Shown one piece after another: positions 62,525-64,000 of a DNA stretch of 64,000 nucleotides. Source of the stretch: Bacteroidota bacterium (GTDB lineage: Bacteria > Bacteroidota > Bacteroidia > AKYH767-A > OLB10); contig JADJOZ010000013.1 in the NCBI GenBank assembly GCA_016713525.1, forward strand, positions 4,942 to 68,941, written 5' to 3'. The position numbers and the translations under genes are program-made. The first letter of the stretch is position 1; the number at the start of each line of letters is the position of its first letter. Below the pieces are notes generated by a model. The model saw only the letters and a program-made list of their open reading frames with translations. It did not search any database and was not told the origin of the DNA.

Positions 62525-64000
62525 ATGAAAAAATTCCTCATTTATTTCTTTTTGTTTATTTCAACAACGTTGGTTGCTCAGCAAAAATATTCTCATGAAT
62601 CTTTTTTGGAAATTGTGAAAGGTGAAGAGTCGGCACATGCCGGTAAAATGACCCCCAACTCACTCAGTGCAACTCAGGGCTATGATGTAAAACATTATAA
62701 TTGTTATTGGAATGTTAATCCGGCAAATAATTATATCTCCGGCTATGTAACAACAACTTTCGTTCCGGTTGAGACAACTTTTGATTCGTTAATATTAGAT
62801 CTTACCGATGCACTGACTGTTGACTCTGTTATCTATCATAATTTGAGTTTGAGTTTTACGCATTCTTCCGATATCATAACAATACCATTTACTTCTTCAC
62901 TGCAAATAAATATTCCTGACTCTGTAACTGTTTTACTATCATGGCACTCCTGCATCATCCGGATTTGGTTCCTTTATTCAGGATACCCACAGTGGCACTC
63001 CCGTGATCTGGACTCTTTCTGAGCCTTATGGTTCCAGCGATTGGTGGCCCTGCAAAAACGGACTCACCGATAAAGCCGATTCTATCGATATTTTCCTTAA
63101 TGTTCCCAATGCAATGACAGGTGCCAGCAATGGGATTTTAATTGCTGAAACTCCGAATGGTACCACCAAACTTTTTCATTGGAAGCATAAATACCCAATT
63201 GCTTACCTGATTTGTATGGCTGTTACTAACTATGTGAAATATTCATTATGCCCCCTTGCCGGAGATACACTGGAAATTGTTAATTATGTTTATCCTGAAG
63301 ATTCCTTACTTGCTACATCACAAACCGATGAAATTGTTTCCATGGTTCAGCTGTATGATACTTTATTCGGTGTTTATCCTTTTCATAATGAAAAATATGG
63401 TCATGCACAATTTGGTTGGGGTGGCGGTATGGAACATCAAACCATGACATTTGTTTCAAATTTCGGGTTTGATCTTTTAGCTCATGAATTAGCTCACCAT
63501 TGGTTTGGTGATAAAGTCACTTACGGAAGTTGGGTTTGATATCTGGCTGAATGAAGGTTTTGCCACTTATCTTTCCGGTTTGTGTTTCGAACATCTTGAG
63601 CCTTACTATTGGATGCCCTTCAAACAAAACGAAATCAACTACATTACCTCACAATCGGGTGGATCTGTGTTTTGCACCGATACCACTAATATTTCACGAC
63701 TTTTCAGTGGCCGGCTTACCTATGCGAAAGGAGCCATGATTTTACATCAACTTCGTTGGGTGCTTGGTGATTCCGTTTTTATAGCGCCATAAATAATTAC
63801 CTTTCCAGATGTTACTTGCGCATATGAATTTGCAACCACTGCTGATCTGAAAGGTCATTTCGAAAGTGTATCAGGACAAAATCTGACCTGGTACTTCACT
63901 GACTGGTATACCGGTGAAGGATTTCCTACTTACAACATAAGTTGGTCACAGGTTAGCAATAGCGTTTATCTGCAGGTTGATCAGGTTCAATCTCATCCTT
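62525..64000 (+). CDS. M1-family aminopeptidase, exported; C-terminus beyond window
   Basis: Zinc aminopeptidase cutting N-terminal residues from peptides. Signal peptide MKKFLIYFFLFISTTLVAQQ. The N-terminal beta domain (YDVKHYNCYWNVNPANNYIS) is followed, after a shift near 62950, by WTLSEPYGSSDWWPCKN. The active site has GGGMEHQTMTF and LLAHELAHHWFG (H-E-x-x-H), and after a shift near 63535 LNEGFATYL with the third zinc ligand Glu. The last part (LTWYFTDWYTGEGFPTYNI) enters the beta domain usual in exported Bacteroidota M1 enzymes. Probably periplasmic or secreted. Confidence 0.9.

Overview
The window is AT-rich bacterial DNA from the phylum Bacteroidota, probably a free-living or environmental member. 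The evidence is several secreted proteins with type IX secretion (T9SS) C-terminal tails, a promoter of the TAnnTTTG type, a KamA-family radical SAM enzyme, SWIM and SEC-C proteins, and many families typical of this phylum. No tRNA, rRNA or CRISPR array was seen. Many genes are split by single-base shifts, often in homopolymer runs (A7 in the second zinc-repeat gene, G5 in the HNH remnant). Most of these look like sequencing errors rather than decay, so I report such genes as one CDS and state where the frame changes. A few pieces are true remnants: two nuclease fragments, a truncated IS copy and an orphan T9SS tail.

Positions 1-31 kb are a dense defence and conflict island. A type I restriction system is spread over it: hsdM and hsdS at 24.0-20.3 kb, and hsdR at 2.8 kb running off the left edge, all on the minus strand. 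Between them lie a metalloprotease-like gene, four or five PD-(D/E)XK-type nuclease genes (one membrane-anchored with a coiled coil), an IS256-family element with a 9-bp target duplication, a sigma-factor/Panacea-like cluster, a prokaryotic multi-ubiquitin operon (multi-ubiquitin protein, E2/E1-like adenylyltransferase, DUF6527), a HEPN-like gene, an LRAT-fold gene and a toxin-antitoxin-SecB-like chaperone (TAC) module. Upstream of hsdM is a NACHT NTPase with a pentapeptide-repeat and winged-helix C-terminus. Its stop codon overlaps the start of a divergent RelA/SpoT synthetase-like gene (ATGA). Two HNH nucleases with a MazG-like pyrophosphohydrolase follow.

Positions 31-47 kb hold a SEC-C/DUF1186 protein, a SWIM protein and an unusual block. 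Three long paralogues (35.1-37.0, 37.1-38.8 and 45.0-46.9 kb) combine helix-hairpin-helix segments resembling RNA polymerase alpha-CTD, a sigma region 4-like motif and a HARE-like winged helix. Interleaved with them are two convergent genes made only of 10 and 12 tandem treble-clef zinc modules. This block and the NACHT-RelA/SpoT pair are the best candidates for undescribed systems.

From 47 kb to the end the content is more ordinary: T9SS-secreted proteins, a Crp/Fnr regulator divergent from kamA with a perfect FNR-type box between them, an O-antigen ligase-like protein with an SGNH-like partner, a RhuM-Fic fusion, and small lipoproteins and metal-binding proteins. Last come a ClbS/DfsB-like protein, a VOC-fold protein and an M1 aminopeptidase cut by the right edge.
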